Positions 52,173-59,549 of a DNA stretch of 64,000 bases are shown one piece after another. A program made the translations under genes and the position numbers. The first letter of the stretch is position 1; each line of letters starts with the position of its first letter. The stretch covers positions 3,826,001 through 3,890,000 of the forward strand of contig OX639991.1 in assembly GCA_951828585.1 (NCBI GenBank), given 5' to 3'. The notes under the pieces are model-generated. The model saw only the letters and a list, made by a program, of their open reading frames with translations. It made no database searches and had not been told where the DNA came from. Source of the DNA: Longimicrobiales bacterium (GTDB lineage: Bacteria; Gemmatimonadota; Gemmatimonadetes; Longimicrobiales; Gaopeijiaceae).

Positions 52173-53927
52173 TCAGCGTGGGGGTGTGGGGTGGAGGAAG
52201 GGTCGGAGGGCCGATCGGCGGCGGCGGAAGGGGGCGGTGGGGCGTGCGGGGCCGGGTGGGCGCCGGGTGGGTGCCGGGACCGAGGCCGTGGGCGGGGGCG
52301 GGGGTGTGATGCGGTTGCCGGTGGCGGGGGGCGCGACACGGTTGGTGTCGGGAGGGGTGGTGGTGTCGGGGGGTACCGTCGTGGTGTCGTCCACCAGGGT
52401 CATGTCGTCCACCTGCACGCTGTCACCCGCTTCCGTCTCCTCCTCCTCATCCGGCGGCGGCGGCTCCCGGGTCAGCGTATCCAATCCCCCGCCCCCGGCC
52501 GCCCCCGCAATGTTCGTCACTCCTTCAACCACCAGCTCATACGGAATGTTCGCCACCAGTCCCTCGTCGAAAACTCCCACAAGCGTGCGCGACGGGAGCC
52601 TGAGCCCCGAGAGCGTCGTGGGAATCGCCGGGCCGTCGGCGCTGTCGGGATCCAGGCCGGGATCCTCCCCGGTTACAGGTGCCGGGTCGGGCGGCTGGGC
52701 TTCCTGCCCGGCGGGCTCGGGCGCTTCGCCGACCACATCACCGGGTGCGACCGAGTCACCAGCCTCCGCCTCCATCTCCCCCTGCGCCCGCGCGATCGAG
52801 TCCTCGCGCGCAATGGAGTCCTCCCGGGCGGCCAGCCAAACCTGGTACTCGTGCTCCTGGAAGATCCGAATCCGGACCGTCGTGCCCGGCTCCGGCGGCG
52901 GCACCGGCTCCTGTTCGGCAGCCGCGGCCTCCTGTTCGGCGTCCGGGTCGTCCGCCGCCGCGACCTCGCCCGGATCCTCTACCACCTCCCCCGCGCCCAC
53001 CGTGTCCTCCACTACCTCGGCCACCTCCTCCTCCCCTTCCTCCACGCTGTCCTCCACGGCCAACACCGAGTCATCGTATTCGGCCACCGTGACCGTTCCC
53101 CGGATCGTCCCCGGAGGGATGGTCGGCTCGATGTAGTCGTCGAACTCGATCCTCAGCGTGACCGAGTCCTCGATGTTGACCCGGGTCAGACGGGGCGGGG
53201 TCGTGTCGGGCTGGATCAGGGTGAGGATCTCGAGGGTCGTGTCCGGCGGCTCGGCCAGGTCGCCCGGGACGAACGATGTCTGGGGCTCGCTTTCGTCCAC
53301 CTCCCCGTTTCGGTTCTGGTCCTGCCAGGCCCTCAACTCGAAGGGACCCGTGGGGACATAGCGGAGCGAGAATACGCCGCCGGCGTCGGAGAAGTTCCAG
53401 TGGGTCAGGGTGTCGTCCCCGTGCGGAAAACGCGCTTCGACGCGCACCGCGGGGGTCGCGTTGCCCGTCACCCGGTCCTCCACCATTCCCGCCACGACGT
53501 TCGGCACGATCTCCGGCCCGGTGGTCACGACCAGCTCGAAGGCGTCCCGCAGGTTGTTGGTGAACATGTCCCGGATGACCGGACGCACCGTGATCCGGTA
53601 CACCAGGTCAGGGGCCAGGCCCTCCTCCATCTCGACGGTGATGCACTCACGGCTGTGCTTAACCCGGATCTCGCCCGTGGAGGGCGAGACGATGACGGCA
53701 TCATCCAGCCGCCCGTCGGCAGAGCGTTCGCTGATCCGCTCGCTGAAGCAGAAGACCATCTCCCTCAGTCCGGGCTCGACGAGCGCGAAGGTATCGGGCA
53801 CCGTCTCGATCACGTAGGGCGGGAAGTTGTCCGGCGGGCCGCCGGTGGGGGCCTCGGACCGCGCGCAGGCCTCTGCCGCGACAAGCACGACGAATCCGCC
53901 GCAAATGGCCCCTACGAGTCGCCTCAC
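52173..53927 (-). CDS. Ig-like-domain lipoprotein
   Basis: 584 aa, GTG start overlapping the valS stop (GTGA). Signal with lipobox AEAC, followed by ARSEAPTGGPPDNFPPYV, the typical start of FCB-group Ig-like lipoproteins. A Big_5/SbsA-type Ig domain follows (PDTFALVEPGLREMVFCFSE ... ITVEMEEGL), then a carboxypeptidase-regulatory-like fold (GGVFSLRYVPTGPFELRAWQ with DQNRNGEVDESEP). Residues about 280-450 are low-complexity Glu/Asp/Pro/Ala. The C-terminus is Pro-rich then basic. Probably a surface or periplasmic structural protein; exact role unknown. A palindrome lies 42-59 bases upstream, inside valS. Confidence 0.85.
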   Translation of the reverse strand: MRRLVGAICGGFVVLVAAEACARSEAPTGGPPDNFPPYVIETVPDTFALVEPGLREMVFCFSERISERSADGRLDDAVIVSPSTGEIRVKHSRECITVEMEEGLAPDLVYRITVRPVIRDMFTNNLRDAFELVVTTGPEIVPNVVAGMVEDRVTGNATPAVRVEARFPHGDDTLTHWNFSDAGGVFSLRYVPTGPFELRAWQDQNRNGEVDESEPQTSFVPGDLAEPPDTTLEILTLIQPDTTPPRLTRVNIEDSVTLRIEFDDYIEPTIPPGTIRGTVTVAEYDDSVLAVEDSVEEGEEEVAEVVEDTVGAGEVVEDPGEVAAADDPDAEQEAAAAEQEPVPPPEPGTTVRIRIFQEHEYQVWLAAREDSIAREDSIARAQGEMEAEAGDSVAPGDVVGEAPEPAGQEAQPPDPAPVTGEDPGLDPDSADGPAIPTTLSGLRLPSRTLVGVFDEGLVANIPYELVVEGVTNIAGAAGGGGLDTLTREPPPPDEEEETEAGDSVQVDDMTLVDDTTTVPPDTTTPPDTNRVAPPATGNRITPPPPPTASVPAPTRRPPGPARPTAPFRRRRSALRPFLHPTPPR

Positions 53928-56686
53928 CGTTCCCCACCTCCCAAGGATGTCAACCTCTCATTCCATTTTGTCAACTGGAGTTGACATGATGCCAACTTTT
54001 CTCGCTCGCGTTCCACCACGGCCTCGGGCGCGCGGGTCACGAAGTTGTGGTTGGCCAGCTTGGCTTCCATCCCCTTCGAAAGGCCGGTTAGGCGGCCGAT
54101 CTCGCGCACGGTCCGTGCCCGTTCGCGCTCCAGGTCGATGATCCCTTCCAGGGGGAGGAACAACTCGCTTCCGTCGCGCAGGACACCGCTGGCGCCGGCC
54201 GTCCCCGAGACCGGAGAATCCGTCACGACCGAACCGATGCGCGCGAGCCGGCGGAGCATCTCCCGGCGCCCTTCCAGCCGGCCGTCGTGGCGGCCCCCGG
54301 TCAGGTGCAGCGAAATCTCGCGCCCCTCGCCGACGCCGTACTCCTTTCGCATGCCGCGCACCCGCACGATCAGCTCGCGCAGCCATTCGAAGGCGTCCTC
54401 GGCGCCGGGGTCTTCGAGCTCGGGGTCCGCGGCGGGCCAGCGGGCCACGATCAGGGGGCCGCTCCGGTCTTCGGCGCCCGGCAGCAGGCCCCACAGCTCC
54501 TCGGTCACGAACGGGACCATGGGGTGCAGCAGGCGGCAGATCCGGTCCAGAACGTGGGCCAGGACCGAGCGCGCGGCCTCGCGTCCGGGACCGCCGGGCC
54601 GCAGCCGGTGCTTGACCGACTCGAGGTACCAGTCGGTGAACTCGCCCCGGAAGAAGTCGCGCAGCACCTCGGCGACGCCCTGCATGCGGAAGGCCTCGAG
54701 CTCCTCGTCCACGCGCCGGATGGCGTGCTGCTGGCGGGACAGGATCCAGCGGTCCTCGAGCCGCAGGTCGTCCTTCACCTCCGAGAGCGGGCGGATGGGA
54801 TCGTCGCCCAGGCTCATGAGGGCGAAGCGACCGGCGTTCCACAGCTTGTTGACGAAGTTGCGGCCCGGCGCGAAGGACGATTCGAGGTCCTCGTGGTCGA
54901 GGCGGATATCGGCGCCCACGCCGGCGCTGCCCAACACGGTGAAGCGGAGCGCGTCGGCCCCGTACAGCTGCACCACCTCGAGCGGATCGACCCCGTTGCC
55001 GAGCGACTTCGACATCTTGCGGCCCTGGGCATCGCGCACGGTGCCGTGCAGGTAGACGCGCGAGAAAGGCGTGTCGCCCATGGCCTGGTACCCGGCCATG
55101 ATCATGCGCGCCACCCAGAAGAAGAGGATCTCGGGCGCGGTGGAGAGGGTGTGGCCCGGATAGAAGACCTTCAGATCGTCGGTCTCCTCCGGCCAGCCGA
55201 AGACCGAGAACGGCCACAGCCACGACGAGAACCAGGTGTCGAGCACGTCAGGGTCCTGCTCGAGGGACCCGCTGCCGCACTCGTCGCACGCCGAAGGGTC
55301 CTCGCGTGCGCAAATCTCCGCCCCGCAGTCGCCGCAGTACCACACGGGAATCCGGTGACCCCACCACAGCTGCCGCGAGATGCACCAGTCGCGGATGTTC
55401 TCCATCCACAGTTCGTAGACGCGCGTCCAGCGCCCGGGGGCGAAGGTGACCGTGCCGTCGCGCGAGGCCGCCAGCGCCGGTTCGGCCAGCGGCTTCATGC
55501 GCACGAACCACTGTTCGCTCAGCCTCGGTTCGACCACCGTGTCGCAGCGGTAGCAGCGGGGGACGGCGTGGGCGTGATCGTCGCGGCCCGCGAGGAGTCC
55601 CTCCCCTTCGAGGGCCTTCACCACCGCGCGGCGCGCGTCGAAGCGGTCGAGGTCGCGGAACGCCTCGGGCGCGTTCTCGTTCATCGCCGCGCGCTCGGTC
55701 ATGACGTTGAGGACCTCGAGGCCGGTGCGCCCCGCGATCTCGAAGTCGTTGGGGTCGTGGGCGGGCGTGACCTTGACCATCCCCGTGCCGAACTCGGCGC
55801 TCACGTGCGGGTCAGCGACGATGGGGATGGTGCGTCCCGTGAGGGGGAGATGGGCGGCCGCGCCGACGAGGGGGCCGTAACGGGGGTCGCCGGGGTTCAC
55901 GGCCACCCCGGTGTCGCCCAGCATGGTCTCGGGCCGGGTGGTGGACACGGTCAGGTACCAGCGGCCGTCGGGGAGACGGTCCACCGCGGTGGCGCCGGCT
56001 TCGCGGGCCGCCGCGGCAGCCTCCTCGTGACCGGAGACCAGCGGATAGCGGATGTGCCAGAGCGATCCGTCCGCCTCGGAACCCTCGGCCTCCTCGTTCG
56101 AGAGCGCGGTCAGGCAGCGCGGACACCAGTTGATGATGTACTCGCCCCGGTAGATGAGATCCCTTTCGTAGAGCCTGACGAAGATCTCGCGCACAGCCCG
56201 GGACAGGCCCTCGTCGAGGGTGAACCGGGCGCGCGACCAGTCGCAGCTGCAGCCGATCGCCTTCAGCTGGCCCAAAATGCGGTCCCCGGTGAGCTCCACG
56301 TGCTCCCAGACGCGCTCGACGAAGGCTTCGCGGCCCAGGTCGTGGCGGGTCTTTCCTTCGGAGGCGAGGCGCCGCTCCACGACGTTCTGCGTCGCGATGC
56401 CGGCGTGGTCGGTGCCGGGCACCCAGAGCGTGACGCGCCCCTGCATACGCCGCCAGCGAATCAGCACGTCCTGGATGGTGTTGTTGAGGCCGTGCCCCAT
56501 GTGCAGCACGGCGGTGACGTTGGGCGGGGGAATCACGATCACATATGGATCGCCTCCCGCCTCGACATCGCCCGCGGACGCACCGAACCAGCCGCCCTCC
56601 TCCCACATGCGCAGGATGCGGGCTTCGACCGCGGCCGGGTCGAAGGTCTTGGGCAACACGGCGGCTGCCGGGAAGATCTTTTCCAC
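53924..56686 (-). CDS. valS: Valyl-tRNA synthetase
   Basis: 920-aa class Ia synthetase charging tRNA-Val. The HIGH motif is HMGHG in NVTAVLHMGHGLNNTIQD and the KMSKS motif is in GRKMSKSLGN at about residue 557. The editing domain is seen in TTRPETMLGDTGVAVNP and GTGMVKVTPAHDPND. A zinc-ribbon pair is CGDCGAEIC...CDECG. The C-terminal coiled-coil arm ends QLTKWNERLTSL. ATG 56686 begins MEKIFPAAAVLPKTFDP. The gene ends in a GTGA overlap with the Ig-like lipoprotein. Confidence 0.97.
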   Translation of the reverse strand: MEKIFPAAAVLPKTFDPAAVEARILRMWEEGGWFGASAGDVEAGGDPYVIVIPPPNVTAVLHMGHGLNNTIQDVLIRWRRMQGRVTLWVPGTDHAGIATQNVVERRLASEGKTRHDLGREAFVERVWEHVELTGDRILGQLKAIGCSCDWSRARFTLDEGLSRAVREIFVRLYERDLIYRGEYIINWCPRCLTALSNEEAEGSEADGSLWHIRYPLVSGHEEAAAAAREAGATAVDRLPDGRWYLTVSTTRPETMLGDTGVAVNPGDPRYGPLVGAAAHLPLTGRTIPIVADPHVSAEFGTGMVKVTPAHDPNDFEIAGRTGLEVLNVMTERAAMNENAPEAFRDLDRFDARRAVVKALEGEGLLAGRDDHAHAVPRCYRCDTVVEPRLSEQWFVRMKPLAEPALAASRDGTVTFAPGRWTRVYELWMENIRDWCISRQLWWGHRIPVWYCGDCGAEICAREDPSACDECGSGSLEQDPDVLDTWFSSWLWPFSVFGWPEETDDLKVFYPGHTLSTAPEILFFWVARMIMAGYQAMGDTPFSRVYLHGTVRDAQGRKMSKSLGNGVDPLEVVQLYGADALRFTVLGSAGVGADIRLDHEDLESSFAPGRNFVNKLWNAGRFALMSLGDDPIRPLSEVKDDLRLEDRWILSRQQHAIRRVDEELEAFRMQGVAEVLRDFFRGEFTDWYLESVKHRLRPGGPGREAARSVLAHVLDRICRLLHPMVPFVTEELWGLLPGAEDRSGPLIVARWPAADPELEDPGAEDAFEWLRELIVRVRGMRKEYGVGEGREISLHLTGGRHDGRLEGRREMLRRLARIGSVVTDSPVSGTAGASGVLRDGSELFLPLEGIIDLERERARTVREIGRLTGLSKGMEAKLANHNFVTRAPEAVVEREREKLASCQLQLTKWNERLTSLGGGER
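53969..53986. promoter_or_regulatory. Palindrome TGTCAACT-GG-AGTTGACA
   Basis: A perfect 8-base inverted repeat around GG, inside the last codons of valS and 42-59 bases before the lipoprotein start. Near-copies (TGACAACTGGAGTTGACA and TGACAACTGGAATTGACA) flank the -35 boxes of ankyrin genes 1 and 2. A shared regulator is possible. Confidence 0.45.
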
Positions 56687-56696
56687 GGGCCGCTTG

Positions 56697-57560
56697 CTAT
56701 CGCCGTCCCGGCCGGCTCGAGGTCGTGTCCGGCTTGACCACCGGCGGCTTCGCGTCCTTCTCCTTCCCCTTGTCCTTCTGTCTCAGGGCCCGGAGTTCCT
56801 CCCGCCGCTTCTTCATGGCCTCCCGGCGCTCCTTCCATGAGCGCTGCACCGCGCCCCTGCTGGCCGCGCGCTCGATGTCCAGGAGCCGGAACGCCATCTC
56901 CGCCCGGTCGCCGCTGTAGTCGGGCGGAGGGCCAAAGCCGAAGGGAAGCGGGATGGTGATGTCGCCCAGATGGATCTTGCCGGGAGACACGCCCCACTTC
57001 TTCCCCTCGCCGTCGGTGTGGGTCCAGTCGGTGGCCGCGCGCGCGGCCTCGATCGCGGCCGCGACTGAATCGTTGCTCTCCCTGATCGCGATAGCCAGCA
57101 GCGTTTCCAGCACATGCTCCGGCGAGGGTGCGGCCAGTTCAGGATCGATGGGACGCCACAGGCGCGGGTCACCCGGGCCCAGGCGCAGCCTCTCCGCCGC
57201 GCTCAGGTACTGATGGAACTCGACGGGCAGTTCCTCCTCGAAATCGGCGACCTCCACGGCCACCTCGGGCTCCTCGGGCGCCTCGATCTCGATCGGGTCG
57301 GGGGGGGCTTCCGTCTCCGGAGTGATGATTTCGACGATCTGCAGGACCTCTATCCCCGCTGGCTCGGGGGCCGCTGGCGGCGGGAAGGAATTGGGCAGTC
57401 CCCGTGGATACGGAACGGCGAAGAACGGGTAGAGGACGATCAGAAGGAGGTGGGCGAGCGCGGAGACGACCAGGCCGGTGACGACCCCGCGCCGCTCAGC
57501 GCGCAGGCGTGCACGCGCCCCCCGCGGTTCGCTTCGCTGGTCATCGGCCCGGTTTGTCAT
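56697..57560 (-). CDS. Single-TM TonB-like periplasmic protein (hypothetical)
   Basis: 287 aa from ATG 57560, with AGGAG 5 bases upstream. A basic cytosolic N-terminus (RARLRAERR) is followed by one TM helix at about 27-47 (VVTGLVVSALAHLLLIVLYPFF). A proline/glutamate-rich periplasmic stretch comes next (PETEAPPDPIEIEAPEEPEV), a TonB-like pattern. There is then a globular part with no known family (PPPDYSGDRAEMAFRLLDIE) and a very basic C-terminus. The classical TonB C-terminal domain is not visible. It sits 10 bases before valS. I cannot assign a function. Confidence 0.75.
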   Translation of the reverse strand: MTNRADDQRSEPRGARARLRAERRGVVTGLVVSALAHLLLIVLYPFFAVPYPRGLPNSFPPPAAPEPAGIEVLQIVEIITPETEAPPDPIEIEAPEEPEVAVEVADFEEELPVEFHQYLSAAERLRLGPGDPRLWRPIDPELAAPSPEHVLETLLAIAIRESNDSVAAAIEAARAATDWTHTDGEGKKWGVSPGKIHLGDITIPLPFGFGPPPDYSGDRAEMAFRLLDIERAASRGAVQRSWKERREAMKKRREELRALRQKDKGKEKDAKPPVVKPDTTSSRPGRR

Positions 57561-57567
57561 CTGGCTC

Positions 57568-58221
57568 CTATCCCGTTCGTACAGGAGTGGATACACCGAT
57601 CGCCGCGCCTGGTTCGATGCGGCTCAGCACCGATGATCCACACGAGAGCGACACCTCGACCGTTTCACCCGGAGTAACGGGCCCGACCCCGTCCGGCGTG
57701 CCGGTCGCGATCAGATCCCCCTCCTCGAGGGTCATGACGTGCGAGATGAAGCTCACAAGCCTTGGGATCGAAAACACCATCTCCGCGGTTGTCCCATACT
57801 GCCGGACCTCGCTGTTGACCCGAGTGGTTACGGAAAGGTCGGACGGGTCGATCGAGGCGGCCTCGACCACATTGCCCACGGGGCAGAATGTATCCAGTCC
57901 CTTGGCGCGGGTCCACTGGCTGTCGCGGCGCTGCAAGTCCCGCGCGGTCATGTCGTTGACGGCCACGACCCCGCTCAGGTGGTCCCAGGCGCCGCTCTCG
58001 GGGACGCGGCGGCAGCGCCGTCCCACCACCAGGCCGATCTCGCCCTCGTAGTCGACCCGTCCCACGTCCACGGGCATGCGGACCGACTCTCCCGCCGCGA
58101 TGACCGACGACGGCGGCTTCAGGAAGATCAGCGGTTCGCTGGGGACATCGTGCCCCAACTCGGCCGCGTGGCGGGCGTAGTTGCGCCCCACGCACACGAT
58201 CTTGCCGGGGCGGGAGGTCAC
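57568..58221 (-). CDS. Fumarylacetoacetate hydrolase (FAH) family enzyme
   Basis: 217 aa from GTG 58221 (MTSRPGKIVCVGRNYARHA). Family signatures: FLKPPSSVIAAGE, DYEGEIGLVVGR with metal-binding glutamates, VNDMTARDLQ, and the C-terminal GDLIATGTPDGVGPVTPGE. The short single-domain form matches YcgM/FAHD1-type acylpyruvases and oxaloacetate tautomerases/decarboxylases. The upstream extension to 58494 is Arg/His-rich non-family sequence. The small membrane protein gene ends 5 bases upstream, so the two are probably co-transcribed. Confidence 0.92.
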   Translation of the reverse strand: MTSRPGKIVCVGRNYARHAAELGHDVPSEPLIFLKPPSSVIAAGESVRMPVDVGRVDYEGEIGLVVGRRCRRVPESGAWDHLSGVVAVNDMTARDLQRRDSQWTRAKGLDTFCPVGNVVEAASIDPSDLSVTTRVNSEVRQYGTTAEMVFSIPRLVSFISHVMTLEEGDLIATGTPDGVGPVTPGETVEVSLSCGSSVLSRIEPGAAIGVSTPVRTG

Positions 58222-58226
58222 GGCGG

Positions 58227-58424
58227 CTACCCCGACTTGCGGGTGTGGATGGCCGTGCCGACGACCGCGCCGAGCCCCGCGATCGTGAGGAAGCCGGCGA
58301 TGACCGTCCACCAGAAGCCGACATCGGTGTGGTCGCCTCCCCAGCCAAGCATGGCGGTGCGGGCCGCGCCGGCGGCCAGTGCGAGGAGCACGAATCCGGC
58401 GAAGAAACCGAGGGCCTTTTTCAT
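58227..58424 (-). CDS. Small two-TM membrane protein (hypothetical)
   Basis: 65 aa from ATG 58424: MKKALGFFAGFVLLALAAGA forms TM1, and FWWTVIAGFLTIAGLGAVVG forms TM2, with a short basic end (HTRKSG). It is too short for a family assignment. It lies 5 bases before the FAH gene with no other explanation for the gap. It may be an integral-membrane accessory protein. Confidence 0.6.
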   Translation of the reverse strand: MKKALGFFAGFVLLALAAGAARTAMLGWGGDHTDVGFWWTVIAGFLTIAGLGAVVGTAIHTRKSG

Positions 58425-58533
58425 TGGGTGGAATCGGGGTCGGAGGTGAGGGTGGGCGAAGCGGGTACGGGTCGGCGACAGGCACGCCTTCCAAGCCACT
58501 AACGAATCTAGCGCGGTGGCGATCAGGAATGAA

Positions 58534-59544
58534 TCACCGGCTGAAGCGGACCACGCGAAACCCGAGGCCGTTGTCGCGGTGGTCGAGTTCGAATTGGAAG
58601 CGGTGCGCCGACCGGAGGTATTCCGACGGGTATCCCCATGTGCCCCCGCGCAGGATACGCCGGGAGCAATCCCCGGAATACCGTGTCCCGGCATGCCCCG
58701 GCCGGCCGGAATGGTCCGGGTTCCAGCAGTCGTCGGTCCACTCCGTCAGGTTTCCGATCATGTCATACAATCCGAAGGCATTCGGCTCATACGATCCCAC
58801 CGGCGCGGTTCCATCCCCCTGGCCGTCGGAGCAGGACGGGTACGTCGTGCCGTGCTCCTCGAAAATCGCCAACCCTCTCTCATTCGTCCGGGCGAGGTCC
58901 CGGTCGAAGCCGTTCGCGTACCGGCACTGCTCCAAGGCGCTCTCTCCCCAGTACCGGGCGGTCCGCGTTCCCGCCCTGGCCGCGTACTCCCACCGGGCTT
59001 CGCTGGGCAGGCCGTAGGAGTGCCCGGTTTCTTCGGACAGCCACTCCACGTACTCCCGCGCATCCTGCCAGCTCACCTCCGTCACGGGACGACGCCCACG
59101 CCCCCATCCCCAGTCCGGCGGACGGTAGCCGTCGCAGCCCCCATCGTCCATGCATGCATCCCATTCCTCGAAGGTGACCTCGTAGATGCCGATGGCGAAG
59201 GGAGCCGCGACGGTGATCTCGTGCAGGGGCCCCTCATCCGCGCCCCGTCCCTCCTCGGTCTCCGGCGATCCCATGAGAAAGCTCCCCGCGGGAACCATGA
59301 CCATCTCGGGACAGTGCGGGCAGTCGCGGAACGGAGGCATGGAGGGTTCGCGGTCCTCAGCGGGGGGAGCCGCCCGATCTTGACTCTCGCGGTCTCCGGC
59401 GAGGGAGGGCGACCGATCTTGATTTGCGCGGCTGCCGGCGCATCCGGAGATGACCAGGGCGAAGGCGGTCGCGACCAGGGCGAGCGAAATGCGCCCCGAC
59501 CTGCGGCCAACAACGGATGAGACGATGGCGACCATGCTCTTCAT
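58534..59544 (-). CDS. FGE-sulfatase (SUMF1)-domain lipoprotein
   Basis: 336 aa from ATG 59544 with AGGAG 8 bases before it. The signal ends in lipobox VISGC. A linker of repeated DRES/DREP type follows. The SUMF1/FGE-like domain is clear: VMVPAGSFLMGSPETEEG, GIYEVTFEEWDACM, PVTEVSWQDAREYVEWLS, LPSEARWEYAARAGT, GLYDMIGNLTEWTDDCW, RILRGGTWGYPSEYLRSAHR and GLGFRVVR. Such domains oxidise a cysteine or bind ligands; the active-site cysteine pair of true FGE is not evident, so a non-catalytic or different role is likely. It lies just downstream of the JAMM-DinG gene. Confidence 0.9.
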   Translation of the reverse strand: MKSMVAIVSSVVGRRSGRISLALVATAFALVISGCAGSRANQDRSPSLAGDRESQDRAAPPAEDREPSMPPFRDCPHCPEMVMVPAGSFLMGSPETEEGRGADEGPLHEITVAAPFAIGIYEVTFEEWDACMDDGGCDGYRPPDWGWGRGRRPVTEVSWQDAREYVEWLSEETGHSYGLPSEARWEYAARAGTRTARYWGESALEQCRYANGFDRDLARTNERGLAIFEEHGTTYPSCSDGQGDGTAPVGSYEPNAFGLYDMIGNLTEWTDDCWNPDHSGRPGHAGTRYSGDCSRRILRGGTWGYPSEYLRSAHRFQFELDHRDNGLGFRVVRFSR

Positions 59545-59549
59545 CGCTG

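Noticed and set aside
52146-53984. 612-codon open frame on the plus strand, opposite the Ig-like lipoprotein
   Set aside because: Arg/Gly/His/Val-rich shadow of a GC-rich gene; no family motif, and the minus-strand frame has a lipobox and Ig domain.
54287-56737. 816-codon plus-strand frame opposite valS
   Set aside because: Shadow of a long GC-rich gene; valS has all its signatures.
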